DNA of 64,000 nucleotides from Auanema rhodensis (taxonomy: Eukaryota; Nematoda; Chromadorea; Rhabditida; Rhabditidae). Below, piece after piece: positions 12,411-24,500 of this stretch (its first letter is position 1; every line of letters begins with the position of its first letter). A program made the translations under genes and the position numbers. The notes beneath the pieces are model-generated. The model saw nothing but the letters and a program-made list of their open reading frames with translations. It searched no databases and was not told where the DNA came from. The stretch covers positions 15,167,267-15,231,266 of the forward strand of contig OZ059898.1 of the NCBI GenBank assembly GCA_964057225.1, read 5' to 3'.

Positions 12411-14680
12411 ATGCAGTCAGCAATCGCTCAGAAAAAGCGGCTGGAAGAAAAGAATTCTAAAATACTAAGGTTTAAATTGTATTCCTTTCCGGTTTTAATT
12501 ATGTTTTGATTTCAGGGAGCTTGCCGCTCTCCCTTCAAATAGGAACTGTTTCGAATGTGGTCAACGAGGTCCAACGTATGTTAATATTACTGAAGGATCA
12601 TTCTGCTGTACATCATGCTCCGGCATTTTGTAAGACATTTATCCATTTTGTTTTCATTATTCTTGTTTTAGGCGTGGTTTGAATCCTCCACATCGTGTAA
12701 AATCTATTTCTATGGCTACATTCACAAATGAAGAGGTAATTTTAAGCTCTCAAACAAACTTTATTGCAACATTTTAAATTAGATTGAAAAGTTACGAACT
12801 CTTGGAAATGCTGAAAATACTAGGACTTGGTTAGGCTTGTATGAAGGCCCACCGCCAGCAATGACGAATCGAGAACTTATTCAATTGTATATAACCAAGG
12901 TTCTTATCATTACTGTACAGTACTTTCTCAAACAAATTGTTCAGAAATATGAACAAAAAGCTTGGTATGTCTCTTCTGCGGAACTAGCTGAACAAGAAAA
13001 ATTGATGTCGAAAGCGAAAGAAATCGCTAGCCAAGGAGCATCAAGTACGAGCAGCAGAGGTTCAAGGGTTCGTTGCTTATTGTTCGGACAATTATTTATC
13101 TTCTTTTTTTTTCGTTTTAGCCTCCAGAGTTGGACTTATTGGCTTCAGACCCATTTGGTTCAAGCAGTTCTTCTATTCCAATACCTGCTAATACGAACAC
13201 CATACCTATAGATCCTTATAATACGTCTAGATTACCACCTCAGGTAGCTCTGAAATGCCATTTCAAACTTTTATCTTTTACCTGACTTCAGCCCTTTTCT
13301 CCCCCAAGTTGCATGGCTCCACCACCGCCGTTAACTCCCCAATATCAGCAGCAACGAAAGCCTCAACAAACAGTTCAGCAGCCTTCTTTAGATTTTGGTC
13401 CACCAGCTCATTCTCTACCTCCAAAAACGGTTTTTTAAGCAATTGAACTGTAAATTTACAATATTTGTTCAGCCGTTCGATGTACTCGGAAGTATTAGTT
13501 GTGCAAAAACGGATTTAGTAAATACTAACAACTTCGGATCAAAGGATATTTTTGCGGACTTTGATAATAAGTTCAACGATTTATCTATCAAAAACTCTAG
13601 TACAATTGATGCTTTCGGAACCGCCGTTTCACAACCATGTATTATTCTTACCGTTATCTTTTTAATCAACATACTACTTTACAGCTGTTATAACAAAATC
13701 TGCCACGGTGACAGGGCTTAATGCTGACCTCTCCCAGCCTTTTCCATCGAGCAATCCTTTCCAAGTTGTTAGTTCGATTTTGAGTTTATTGATACTTTGT
13801 CATTATTTCAGCAAAACAACCCAGTAATACCTCCTCAAGTACCTATCCCTGATGTTAAACCAGCTCAACCAGATCCGCCTAAATCCACTTCTGCTGCTGA
13901 TAAGTATAGCGCTCTCGCTGAATTAGACCAGGCTAGTTTTTACCTATTATTTCACATAATATTTTTTATTAAACCTGGTATCCCTTGCTTATAGTTATTT
14001 TAACATTAACCAAATTTTATATTCTAGAATGAAATAAATGTTTACTTTTTCAGCTTTTTCATCATCCTACCAGTCAAGGAGATGGAAAACCTGCTTGGAT
14101 GCCTAGTGGTTAATTTTTTTATTTTGTTTAAAAAAATTTTAAAAATTATTTTTTAGGTTTCTCAACTGGTCTTCCACCCGCAACGTATGCTCCCGCATTT
14201 CCTGATCCCAAGCCTCTTCCTGTAACGAAACCTGCTTTCCCCGAATCGAAACCAGCATTTCCTGAAAGCAAACCAATGGTTCATACTACTAATTCGAATG
14301 GAATTGGTTCTATTCCTAAAAGTAACACCATGGGAACTCTCACCGATTTCGGGATGAATAATCCATTTTTTGCTTCTCCCCCACACGCCAATTCTCAAGG
14401 TGTGTTTTTTTCATTACTATTTCTCTATTTTATTTATTTACCTGTTCCAGTGTCTCTTAATTCTAACCCCTTTGCTACTTCTGCAGACTTTGGTGTTGTA
14501 CCTCAACAACAAATTTCACAAGGTGGATTCAATCAACCAGGGCAGCCGTGGGGAAATCCTTTTAACGGAGTTCAGGTTCTTTTTTTAGCTTTATCAGTTA
14601 CTTATCCGAACTGTATTCAGGCCTCAGCTGCTGTTCCAACTACACAAAATTCTAACACGAATTGGAATCCATTTTTGTGA
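12411..14680 (+). CDS. ArfGAP domain and FG/NPF repeat protein (AGFG family), 528 aa
   Basis: Fourteen exons: 12411-12469, 12516-12629, 12672-12735, 12783-12899, 12945-13067, 13121-13243, 13292-13429, 13473-13638, 13685-13764, 13812-13931, 14054-14108, 14157-14399, 14451-14575, 14621-14680. They sum to 529 codons with consistent phases. Residues about 30-55 form the ArfGAP zinc finger (C-x2-C-x16-C-x2-C), followed by the AGFG signature HRVKSISM. The rest is Pro/Gln/Ser-rich with DPFG and NPF motifs that usually bind EH-domain endocytic proteins, and a KPAFPESKPAFPES internal repeat. AGFG proteins act in endocytic sorting and have been linked to nuclear pore-like FG traffic. Intron 10 (13932-14053) keeps frame only if it starts with GC, not GT. 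An acceptor TTTAG lies just before the ATG and may be a trans-splice site. Confidence 0.92.
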
Positions 14681-15005
14681 ATTTTTATGTTATTTTTTGT
14701 TTCTCCTTGCTAGTTGCTTTGCTCAAAAAACGAGTTTTTCCACAATCTCCCCATTCTTGGAGCTTCCGAGTCTCAGAATATACATTTTTTCTGGCTTCAT
14801 TGTTTCTACCACTTTTCCTCTATATCCGGTCACTTTGCGAATTTCTTTCTCGAGTTTTCAAAGAAAGCTCAATTTCTTATTTCATGAGTAATAATTGATT
14901 CTAGTCTTGTGTAATGATTAATAAAATTTATGAAGATGAAACAGGACAAATTATACAGATAAACCCGGCTGTTAAATTATAATACAAGATTTTCGTTAAT
15001 GTGAA
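14681..15005. other. Convergent 3' ends of AGFG and FIS1
   Basis: Stop codons face each other 325 bases apart. AATAAA on the + strand at 14920-14925 probably ends the AGFG transcript. A + strand frame at 14662-14898 is hydrophobic but has no start or splice context. Confidence 0.6.
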
Positions 15006-15657
15006 TTACTTTTTCACAGCCAATATGGTGGCTAAGATTCCTCCAACAACTAAGGCAGCTCCACCGCCCAGTATAGCTGCACCAAGAAGCCCATCTACAA
15101 CAAAACGAATTTAAAAAATATAATAAGAACAAAAAACTACCTTTCTTCATTTTCTTTTCGATTATCTCCTTTAATTCGCGAACTTGTCTGTTATCTCTCT
15201 CTGTGTTAAGCAATATATCAATGTAAGCAAGAGCACGATCATAATCCTTTAACAAGAAAAGTATAAAACTTATTCAGTTGTAACTCAAACTTACTTTTAG
15301 ACGTGCATAACCTAATGCAAGATAATAGACGTAATCTCTGCGACTTTTCTCGTATGACTCATCACGCACAAGTTCTAAAATAAGATATTGATTAAAGAAT
15401 TCTTAAAATGTAAATAAACTACTTTCTAAGATATCCACGCCTTCTCGTACATCGTTTTTAGTAGAACGGATTAAAGCTGAAGCATAGCCAAAGACAGCAT
15501 CTGTGGAAGGTGCACCTCGGCTACTTTGCTTTATGTACATGTCACGGAATCTCTGCAGTTAAACAAAATAATTAAATCATAGTCACGTAAAATATACCTC
15601 CAAATCATACGGATCAATTCTTTCATCAAGTATAGATTCCACGTCCAAGAGTGACAT
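15006..15657 (-). CDS. fis-1: Mitochondrial fission 1 protein (FIS1), about 152 aa
   Basis: Minus-strand exons from ATG at 15657 (exon 1 15598-15657) to TAA at 15006-15008, with five exons visible. FIS1 is a tail-anchored outer mitochondrial membrane protein with a TPR-like helical bundle that recruits fission factors. The segment DYVYYLALGYARLKDYDRAL matches the second TPR of FIS1, and NRQVRELKEIIEKKMKK precedes a Gly/Ala-rich C-terminal helix ending in Lys-Lys, the classical tail anchor. Length matches the family (about 150 residues). C. elegans has two copies, fis-1 and fis-2; I cannot tell which this matches, so the symbol is for the family. Confidence 0.93.
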
Positions 15658-16260
15658 CTCCACAAGTATATGTTACGAATAATGACAAAGCTTCAACTGT
15701 TATGAAATTCGATTGCTGTAAATCAATGGAAGTACGTAGTTGCGGAATATAATACATACAGTAATTAAGAGATGTTTCCAACAAAGCTTTTCAAGTTAAA
15801 ATGTTTTAGTTAAGGAAGCAAACATTAATTAATAATTAAGTTGCAATACAATTATTATGAATAAAAAATCAGAAGGAACTAGGTAATTTCTTTCATATAG
15901 ATAATAATTAAATGATAAGATTGATGATAGAACATATTTTTATAAGAAATTTAATAATATCAAAGCCAAAATTCTAAAGCATGATTATTTGAAAATTAAG
16001 CATTATGAAATTATAATGTTTATTGGCTTCATATGACCAACACGTGACGCGCTCCAATGCTAATAAAACTTACAATACCTCAATAATTTTTAGACCTTTA
16101 ACGTATCGTTTAATTGTGATCTGAAGCTATATAAAATAGATGAGGAAATTGGTGAACTGAGTTGTACAACAAATTTTTACATTAGGTTAGTTTTATTCAA
16201 CTTATTTTTCAATCATTAAATTTATATTTATAACTTATTTTAGGTTTCCTCTAAACAAAC
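15658..16260. promoter_or_regulatory. Divergent upstream region of FIS1 and the 305-residue gene
   Basis: About 600 AT-rich bases between two divergent start codons. A TTTTAG acceptor at about 16238-16243 just before the + strand start may be a trans-splice site or end a 5' UTR intron. A CACGTG-type E-box lies at about 16040-16046. No open frame of interest. Confidence 0.4.
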
Positions 16261-17555
16261 ATGAGAGATTATTTCACAGCTTGGCCTGAAATGCATATTT
16301 CAATTAGAGAAGTTACGGATGATAATGTTGATGAAGGTTTATCATCATCATTAGACACAGACAACCCTGAATTAGTGCAATCGTCGTCAGGATCTTCTTC
16401 TGGCAGCAGGTTTTTTTGAAATTTAATTTTTTGGTCATAATTTTATGTTCAGTACTCCTATAATAACATTTCCTTCGGATGAAAATCCATTGGTGGAATT
16501 TGGTAGAGAAGATCATCACTTTTCAGCTATGTTTCATACTGGTGATCAGGTTTTGTTTTGCATAATTCGTTCCTCTTTATTCGATTTATTCAAGGTGGAA
16601 TCAGTTTGTAGTTTTTGGCCTTCTCCGTCATTTCAATTTGAATATCCAAGTAAATTTATAAATGTATAACTTCTCTATGTAAATGATTTTTTCAGCAGCA
16701 CTTACATTGTCCAATCATATATCGGGAATCAAAGAGTACCGAAAAAGCTTTAGAGAGACTGTATGTTTCTGTTTTCCGTTGAGAAACTTTACAATAATTT
16801 TAGGCTCGCTCTCATCATTCATTAAATCGACCTCTGGGAGGTTTTCGTTTACGTGGTATTGTTAAATGTCCAATGGTTCCAAAATTTGCTCAAAGACATA
16901 AAATAGCCTGTTCTTTATATAATGAAGTCAGCTACATTACATCGACAATACATTTCATTTTACATACATATTTCAGGCACGTGTATTGCCTACCTCAATT
17001 TCTTTAGGAAATTCTATGCTATCTCATCAACGTTCTCCAAGATGGATATCTACTACCAGAAAACCCTTTGCACGAAGCCGCATGCGTAGAAGGCACCAAG
17101 GTTTTACATATAGTGAGATTTTAAAAGTTTATTGCCAAATATTTTGAACTTAAATTCAGATATCGAATTATCTTCAATTCATGAAGATAAGGAAACTGAA
17201 CAACAAGCAACATTAAATCTTAATGATCTCAATAATTTAGGAAATAGCTTTTCACGAATGCTCAGAACTATGAGGCATGCTAAATGTATCTTGTATAATC
17301 TAAATGTTCTTGTTTCAGTACTGCTAAAGAACCGTTAGCTATAGAAGAGGTTAGCAAAAATAATAATTATTGTTCAGCAAATGAGGAAGGTGCGTCAATA
17401 TCCTGAATCTTATCGAACAATCAAACTTATTTTCAGACGAATTATGTCAAAGACTGCTAGAATTACCAGTGGGTGAAAACGATTCTGACATTATACGATC
17501 TCTGCGACAAAGTTTGCAATCTTTCCATGTTTCAAATAATGCTCAAGAAGAGTAG
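16261..17555 (+). CDS. Unrecognised 305-residue protein (9 exons)
   Basis: Exons 16261-16409, 16453-16549, 16595-16649, 16696-16760, 16804-16926, 16977-17100, 17160-17274, 17319-17389 and 17437-17555 sum to 306 codons with stop and keep phase throughout. The N-terminal third is acidic and Ser-rich. The middle has a basic conserved-looking block (RPLGGFRLRGIVKCPMVPKF) followed by an Arg-rich patch (ARSRMRRRH). The C-terminal third is acidic with predicted helix (DDELCQRLLELPVGEND-like). No signal peptide or membrane helix is seen, so an intracellular protein is likely. Intron 7 (17275-17318) has GC instead of GT at its 5' end; the only nearby GT would leave an intron of about 33 bases and a truncated tail. 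I do not recognise the family. Confidence 0.8.
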
Positions 17556-18080
17556 TACCGGGTATTTGTTAATCCATATTGTTTTTTTTTTAATTGCTCA
17601 TTCCTGTTGATACCGTTGTTGCATTTTATTGTCTTCGTAATCTCAAAGGTGCCCGTATCTCGCCACATGTATCAGGGTACATCTGCGCCTGTTTTTATTA
17701 ATTAAGTTTTATGGACTACGTTTGACAAGCTTGGCTCGTCAGCCAATTTTTAAAAAATTTTTTAGTCTCGTTTAGCTTCGGTTCATTGTTGATTCGAATT
17801 GTGCTAGCACAATAAAGTTGTAATATACGTAAAACTTATTTATTGTGAACGGTCCAGCATAACAGCAAACAAGAATGAGGAAGGGTAATGGAATTGGCTA
17901 GGAGCTTTTATAAAAAATTAAATATAACTCAGAGATCTCCACAGTATTAATTAAATATTATATAAACTTATTTAAAACGTAATAATGAAAATCCATACAA
18001 AATATAATTGATTATCCTTATGAATGAAACCTAGATAAAACCGTACGAATTAGAAACCGTAAAAACGCATTGTGAGATGA
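17556..18080. other. 3' UTR of the 305-residue gene and intergenic spacer
   Basis: Contains a perfect hairpin TTGGCTCGTCAGCCAA at 17731-17746 and a 14-base palindrome at 17799-17812 whose last two bases start the AATAAA poly(A) signal (17811-17816). The rest up to 18080 is AT-rich and should include the 3' UTR of MED27 on the other strand. Confidence 0.6.
17811..17816 (+). terminator. Poly(A) signal AATAAA
   Basis: Canonical hexamer 256 bases after the stop codon at 17555 and overlapping the end of an inverted repeat. Confidence 0.6.
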
Positions 18081-19568
18081 TTAAACACGACAAGTTTCGT
18101 GAGCAGCATTGTTTCGGGGACCTCTTGGGTCAAAAACACAGGGGAGAAAGTCTTTCATTATTTTTCTGAAATAGTTTTGATTGTGATTCAGTATGAGACA
18201 TACGCTAAACGAACCCGCAATGACGACAAGGTGTGTCAAAGACACTTTGATATCGAGCAAACATGTTCAATAAATTTGTGATATTATTCGGACTCCTGTA
18301 ATAAAATGTTTGAAGAAACTAAAAAAAAACTACATGTATACCATTTATGATCTGTATTAATAGCGCCCAACACAAGCTGTAAGTGAATATTTGCTTGTGA
18401 AGTCAACTTCTGATACACAATATATCTCGACTGCTTTGTTAAATCAACCTTAAAATTTAGCTTTAGTCTATAAAATTAAAAAAAACGGTAATACTCGACG
18501 AGATCCGAAGTCATCAAAATACGACCATTCTTCATGAGGGGCAACAAATCGAACCATTTCAATTTGTCCGCAATTTTCAACTACAAGCATTTTTTGTTGT
18601 ACAACATGCTGTCGCTCAACAATTAATCCGTATTTAATCTGGAAATATAGTAAATTGATTAGATAATACAAAGAAAATATATGAAATACTCACTTCAAAA
18701 ATACAACCAAAAGCGGATCTCTCCAAAATGTTAGGCCACATCCCAAGTTTTTTTGTGTTCAATTCAGATTGTACTTGTCTCAATGCTTTCTCAAACGATG
18801 TATGAGGGGAAGTTTTTTCATCCCAGCGTGAGACCTGAATTACAGCAAAAGAAATAATAATAAGAAGTTCAAAACGCACGGTTTGAAGCTTTTTTTCCAT
18901 TAAAGACATTCTCTTCCGTCCCGCCAATCTCATTAATTCGGAAGAATAGTGGAAAAATTGCTGAAAAAATAAGTGTCTAATCATAACCAATAACCTAAAT
19001 ATACAAACCTGGTTACCCTCAACCCAATTTTGAGAATTTAAGAAATCTTCAAAAAGATCAGGTGTTTGATCATCTTGTATTATGACATCCTTTAAAAAAA
19101 TATTAATTTTAGTAATATTTGAAGTGATTTACTGTGAATGTAGCTTGTAATCGTTTCATAGCTTCATTTGAAAAATTGGGCAGTTTATCCAATCTTTCCG
19201 GCATTTCTCGAAAGTAGTCTTCCAATTTACTGCAAAATTATTTTATAATAGCAACGCTTGAAATCCGTGTGCACAAACTTGAACCACTTTTCCACATTTC
19301 TGGTTTGAGAATCAAGGGATTGCTGGAACTTCTTACAAGCTACCTCGTCGGTAGAGTCAGGAATATCAGCATGATAAAGCTAGACAAAATAATAAGCTTC
19401 CCATTATATCAAGCTTTCAAACCTTCTTCTGAAGCTCTATCATAGTACCTCTGATTGTTTTTACAAGCCATAAACCTAAAAAATCCAAATATAGTTGTTA
19501 TCAATATAAAAATAATGTTTACATTGTTGGATCTTCGCAGCTTCTGATTCTTTGGTGCTTGATGCCAT
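18081..19568 (-). CDS. mdt-27: Mediator complex subunit 27 (MED27)
   Basis: MED27 is a Mediator tail/upper subunit that links activators to RNA polymerase II in the nucleus. The gene has about eleven exons from ATG at 19566-19568 to TAA at 18081-18083, about 335 residues against 311 in human. The decisive evidence is the C-terminus: VDLTKQSRYIVYQKLT matches the human KSNYQVFQKVT region, and the last two exons give ARYQSVFDTPCRHCG followed by KIMKDFLP and a final HETCR, matching the zinc-binding tail of MED27 (CQRCGKFL ... FHDTCR). The intron before LKLNFKVD must start at the GT after GAATGGTC; a closer GT would give an impossible 19-base intron. The N-terminal half is helical and less conserved. 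It lies 217 bases downstream of SECp43 on the same strand, so it may be the last gene of an operon. Confidence 0.88.
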
Positions 19569-19785
19569 CTAAGTAAATAAAAAAATTAAGAACAAAAAAA
19601 GAAACAAAGCGATAAATATGTTCATCATATCAGAGTCTAAATACTGCAGTTTACACATAATAACAAGGCTAAATTAATAAATAGTTTCACTTTCTTTACA
19701 TATTGAACAAGTAGAAATATATGTCATAATGAAATACCCGTAAAAGAGAACGAGGTTATCAAACAAATACATAATACAGAATATG
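19569..19785. other. Short intercistronic gap MED27-SECp43
   Basis: Only 217 bases between the SECp43 stop and MED27 start, AT-rich, no coding signal. This size fits a nematode operon spacer that must hold a poly(A) site and a trans-splice acceptor. Confidence 0.55.
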
Positions 19786-21017
19786 CTACCACCGGTGAGT
19801 GTTTAAAGCTTTGCACATAGCCCGGTCATCCCATGAAGAATCAACAATACAGCATGTCCATCTTAACATAAGTTATTACATTAACAAAGTCCAGGACGCG
19901 TACTACCTGCTTTCCTCAAGTTCGTCAAACCAAGCGTCACCGTTTTTAATTAATTCTTCGTTTGCTTCTTCAGCAGTAGGGTAACTGATAGCTAAATTTT
20001 TAAAGTTAAGCACAGTTTTTGAAAACTTTTATTTCACATGCTAATTCAGGCGGCTGGGGAGGTCCTGAAACTTCAACCGGAATTAAAGGTCTCATTGGTG
20101 GTGGCATCTGCATTGTTGATCCCATCATATGCATGTCGTTCTGAGGAATCTTTCATGAGCAAGTATTGATGTAAATTGAATAAGATATACCAAGTAAGGC
20201 TGTTGGCCTTGAGTAATGTGACTTCTAGGAAGTCGCTGCTTGGCAGCTGCTAGCTTAAGTACAATCTCCCGACCTCGAACCTTAGTATGATTCATCTCAA
20301 CCTGAAGAAATGCACAAATTAAGAAAATTCTTTTCCAATTCTTTTCTAACTAATGCTTGCTGCTGTTCAGTTTGATCACCAAATCTTACAAAACCTAATC
20401 CACGAGAACTACCGTCATGATTTCTATATACTTTAGCTCCACGACATGAAGGATATCTGTGACCGAAGACCTAAGTATAGATATGAATCACATAAATTTC
20501 AAAAAAATGTTTTTACATGATATAAATCTGCATCATCGACATCTAACGCAAGGTTATTCGCAAACAAATTATATTCAATAGACCTAAGTTCAAAATCAAA
20601 TCAAAATCAAACTAAATAGAGTTTCTTACGGTTGACGAATGTCATTTGCAAATGAAAGATTGAAACGTATAGGAGGATCAGACCCGTGTATATCGGATCC
20701 ATTAGCATGAAGCATAGCTTCTCTTGCAGCATTACTATCGGTAAACTCCACAAAACAATATCCACTTGGCTAAATGAGCAAAGATGAGAATACTTCATGG
20801 GATCAAAAATAGAATCACATACTTGACCAGAATTTTTATCTGTGACCATTTTTACGCTCATCGGATCATGTCCAATATGCTAAAAAGGCTTTCTGAATAC
20901 ATTACTACAAAACCGAATTACTTTGAAAGCTCCGGCTACGAAGTCAGCATCCCAAGATTTTTTGAGATCACCCATCCATAGTGTCCTATGAGAATCAAGA
21001 GGATTCGTGTTTGACAT
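19786..21017 (-). CDS. tRNA selenocysteine 1-associated protein (SECp43/TRNAU1AP), about 270 aa
   Basis: Starts at ATG 21015-21017 and ends at TAG 19786-19788. Two RRM domains are visible. RRM1 has TLWMGDL (RNP2) and SGYCFVEF (RNP1); RRM2 has YNLFANNL and GLGFVRF, with the family hallmark YPSCRGAKV between them. TLWMGDL at the very N-terminus, PSCRG, and the C-terminal acidic/Trp segment (EEANEELIKNGDAWFDELEE) are characteristic of SECp43, which binds tRNA-Sec and assists selenocysteine insertion and tRNA modification. A Met/Pro-rich linker lies between RRM2 and the tail. The neighbouring same-strand genes SEC16 upstream and MED27 downstream suggest co-transcription. Confidence 0.92.
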
Positions 21018-21517
21018 CTCTAAGATAAGGCTTGACACTTATGTACTAATGAATTTCAAATTAGTTATATATTAACTATAAGAGCGATAACTCATCAATT
21101 TCAACACTGTGATAGAAATTAGTTTATTAAGACCGGTAAATATAGCATAGATAATCTAATAAATTAAGCTTCAAGATTATAAATAAAGATCTATAATCCA
21201 CCACTAGATACCGAAAGTCGCGAAGAAAGTATCACAACTAATTTTTTTAATTTGGCTGTTGATGTGGTAAAATACTCACAGAAACATAACAATTCCCATA
21301 AAAATAAGGAAATAAAATGAATAACCAGAATAGATCACAAGATTTTAACAGGCCAATATGGAAAATACACAACTCTATCACCTGCAGATAAACCATAAAT
21401 AAAACCAATTTAAAACAGAGAAAGTGACACTAACCAAAATAAATTAACGATTGCAATAATCCAACACCTCAACTATAAAAAAAATCACACTTTTAATGAC
21501 TAATTTAGATAATAAAT
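21018..21517. other. Intercistronic region SECp43-SEC16
   Basis: 500 AT-rich bases. TTTATT motifs on the + strand (AATAAA on the coding strand), for example near 21123, could be the SEC16 poly(A) signal. No coding sequence seen. Confidence 0.5.
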
Positions 21518-24500
21518 CTAATTGGTTGCATTTGCAGATTCATCTGTACCATGGACTGTTGGATTGGATTCTCCACTAAATGGATCAACAGAATCAGCGT
21601 TGTCTGAAAAAATATTCAATATAAAACTTGATATCTTTAACAGATATACCTGGCATAGATGGAATGAATCCGAAAGAGGAGGGCATGCTAACAGTTGGAG
21701 GTACGGGAACAGGAACAGGTACATCCGGTGTATTAGCATTTCCAGATGTCACGAGAGGATTGAAATAACGAGATCCACCACTTCCTCTGGCAGCGCGTAA
21801 TCCACCTCCTTGGAATGGAGGAGGAACTCCTGGGGCGGATTGCATAACAGAAGGTGGAGGAGCCGCAGCAGCAGCTTCCTCTTCAACGCCAGTTCCAACC
21901 CATTTATTAAGATTAGCATCCCACATAATCTACAAATAATATATCTGTAACTGAATAAGCATAAAATTAAGCTACCGAGGGATTTTTGTCATCTGGAAGA
22001 ATCATGCTGTTCTGATCAGGTATAACCTTACTCAAGAGTTTTCCAATAAAGCCTCGACCACTTTTCTGTAAAAACATACTTTGAATATATGCATATACTT
22101 CCAGTAGTTCACCTTGTTCTGATCCGGCAATTTATCTGCTGCCTTACTGGAAGTTGAAGGAGCTGGTTGTTGTTGAGGAGGATTTGAAGCAGCTGGGGGA
22201 ACAGTAGAAGCTGAAGGAACTGGAGCTGCTGGAACTGGAGCTGGCGTTGGCATGGGTGGCTAAATAACTCAAAATATTCAAAGAAAAAAAAGTATACATA
22301 CTTGTTGAAACTGCTGAGGAGGTACTTGGTTAGGCATTCCTGGGTGAGGAAGCATATCTGCGTATTGAGCAGCATACTCGTTGTGATTTGGCTAAAACAG
22401 TTATATTAATTTTAGTCAAACAAAGTAGACTCACAATTTGACGAACAGGAGTACTCTCTTGAGTCAAACTTTCTGGAGTATTAGTTTGTTCTGATGACTC
22501 CTGATCATATTGACTAGAGGAATACGGATCATAACTTGAGAAAGCTTGTTGCTGATTTCGACATAATTGTTCACCATACTAAATTATATCAGATATTAAA
22601 CTAAAAAAAAACAACAGAACAAACCGAAGAAGGATTGAAACTATCTGATCTTTCCCTAGGAGTTGTATAATCTTGCATGTAGCTTTCATTATTTGCCGGA
22701 GTTGTTGCAGTATTGAGCGGGGCTTGAACAGGTGATTTTGGAGTGATCTGAATAGGATCTTGTCGCGAACTGTGCCAATCATTAGCCTCAACAACTAATG
22801 ATTCTGCTTTAGACCTAGAAAAAACACTATAAGTACTGAAATAAAGATATATAATACCTTGTTGATGATATGCTAGCAGCTCGATCACGAGGAGATGAAT
22901 TGCTATTAAACGCGGGAGATAAGGGAGATGTTACTGCTTCCTGTTCTACCGGTTCTGGGGTTGGCTCTTGATAATAGTTTTGTGAAACTGGGGCAGAAGC
23001 AACTTCTGTTCCTTGTTCTTGAACAGTTGCAGAGTTATCATAATATTGTCCTTCATATGTTTGGGAAATCGTTTGATTATAATACTGTTGTCCACTCGAC
23101 TGTGGCATTTGCAGAATAAGTTGACGAAGATTTTCAATCCATTCAACTTCATCAGCTTCGGCAGAGGCAGAATAACGCAAGCTATAATAAAGTTTACTTT
23201 TTGTGGTGATTCATAACATACCGGTCAGCAAGATCAGCCAATTCTGTTAGTTCCTCAGCTGTGAGATTGTAATAGTATTGCCAAATTGAGGATGCAACTG
23301 ACAAACAATATCTAAAAATATTGAAAACAACATCAGAAATATTGTGGAAAAAACTTGCCTGAAACTATCAGTGGTGAATCCTCCGAAGCTTGCAAGTAAT
23401 TGAGCATATTGTAATCGTTTGCGCTGGTAGTTCAATGATCTTTGGAGTGGGCTTTCCCTATGAGCAAGTTTAAGAGCATAATCGAAGATTTCAGTAGCAT
23501 GAAGATCGGTTAAAGAAAATCTTAAAATTTTGCAAATAACAAACATGAAATAAAATCTTGAACAAACCCATATCGACATTGAGTTGATTCCCAGTCATCA
23601 TCTGGAAGACTAGCATGGATGAGTGATATGTGGGTTCTGGCATCCCCCTCGCTATTAAAAAAAATAAAGAAATATGAGTTACACATTTAGCAAAAATACC
23701 AATTTTGAGCAGGTTGGAAAACATCAGCGTTGGACAATAGAGCTACGGCCAACAGACAAAAATCGGCAGCAGCGTGATATTCTCTTTTAGCTAATACTAG
23801 TCCTAATCCGTGAACAGTGTGTCTGGCATGATCAGTATCAAGATTAGCCAAAACTATTGCAGCATGTGTACGCCAACTTCCAGTGTCATCAACAGGTGGA
23901 TTGCTCTGGAAAAAAAATTTAGAAAAAAAAACTCAAGACTCGCGAACCAGAATAGGAGCAGGTTGTCCAGAGGAAACAGCCATGAGCGTCATGACAGGGT
24001 TGGTAGCCGGCCGAGTTGAAAGGAAACGAGTTTCTATATCGGAGAGCTTACGTATATCTCCTGGGAATAACCGTCTGGTCAACGCCATAGCATCAGCATA
24101 AAGTCCATCTTGTAAGGCACATTCAATAGCCTCTTCAACGTGACCACGGAGAAGGAACTGGGAGAATTTATCAAATCCGTTAGGATTGCTTATTTCTTCC
24201 CATCCAGACGACGCAGGTTTCGCGCTAGCGGGCGTAGTAGATTTGTCTCTGGTAACACTAGCTCTGCCATATGAAGATCCAGCAGCAATTAGTAACTTCG
24301 CTATGTCAGGTCCAGTTACTCTCTGAAAGTGTTACTTAGTTTAAGAGACAAACTGAAAACCTACTCCTTGTTGTTGCACCAACATTTCCAACAATTGCCA
24401 AACAAGAAGACAGTCAACTACATCGTTGTCTTGAGGATTTTGAGTAGCAACGTCAGACATTTTAATCTTACTAATTTGTCGCTCGATGTACAACAACACG

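Noticed and set aside
17731-17746. Histone-type 3' stem-loop
   Set aside because: Stem and loop sequence do not match the histone consensus and the gene is not a histone.
18468-18490. 19-base intron in MED27 joining RRVLP to LKLNF
   Set aside because: Too short to splice. The GT after GAATGGTC gives a normal 55-base intron in frame.
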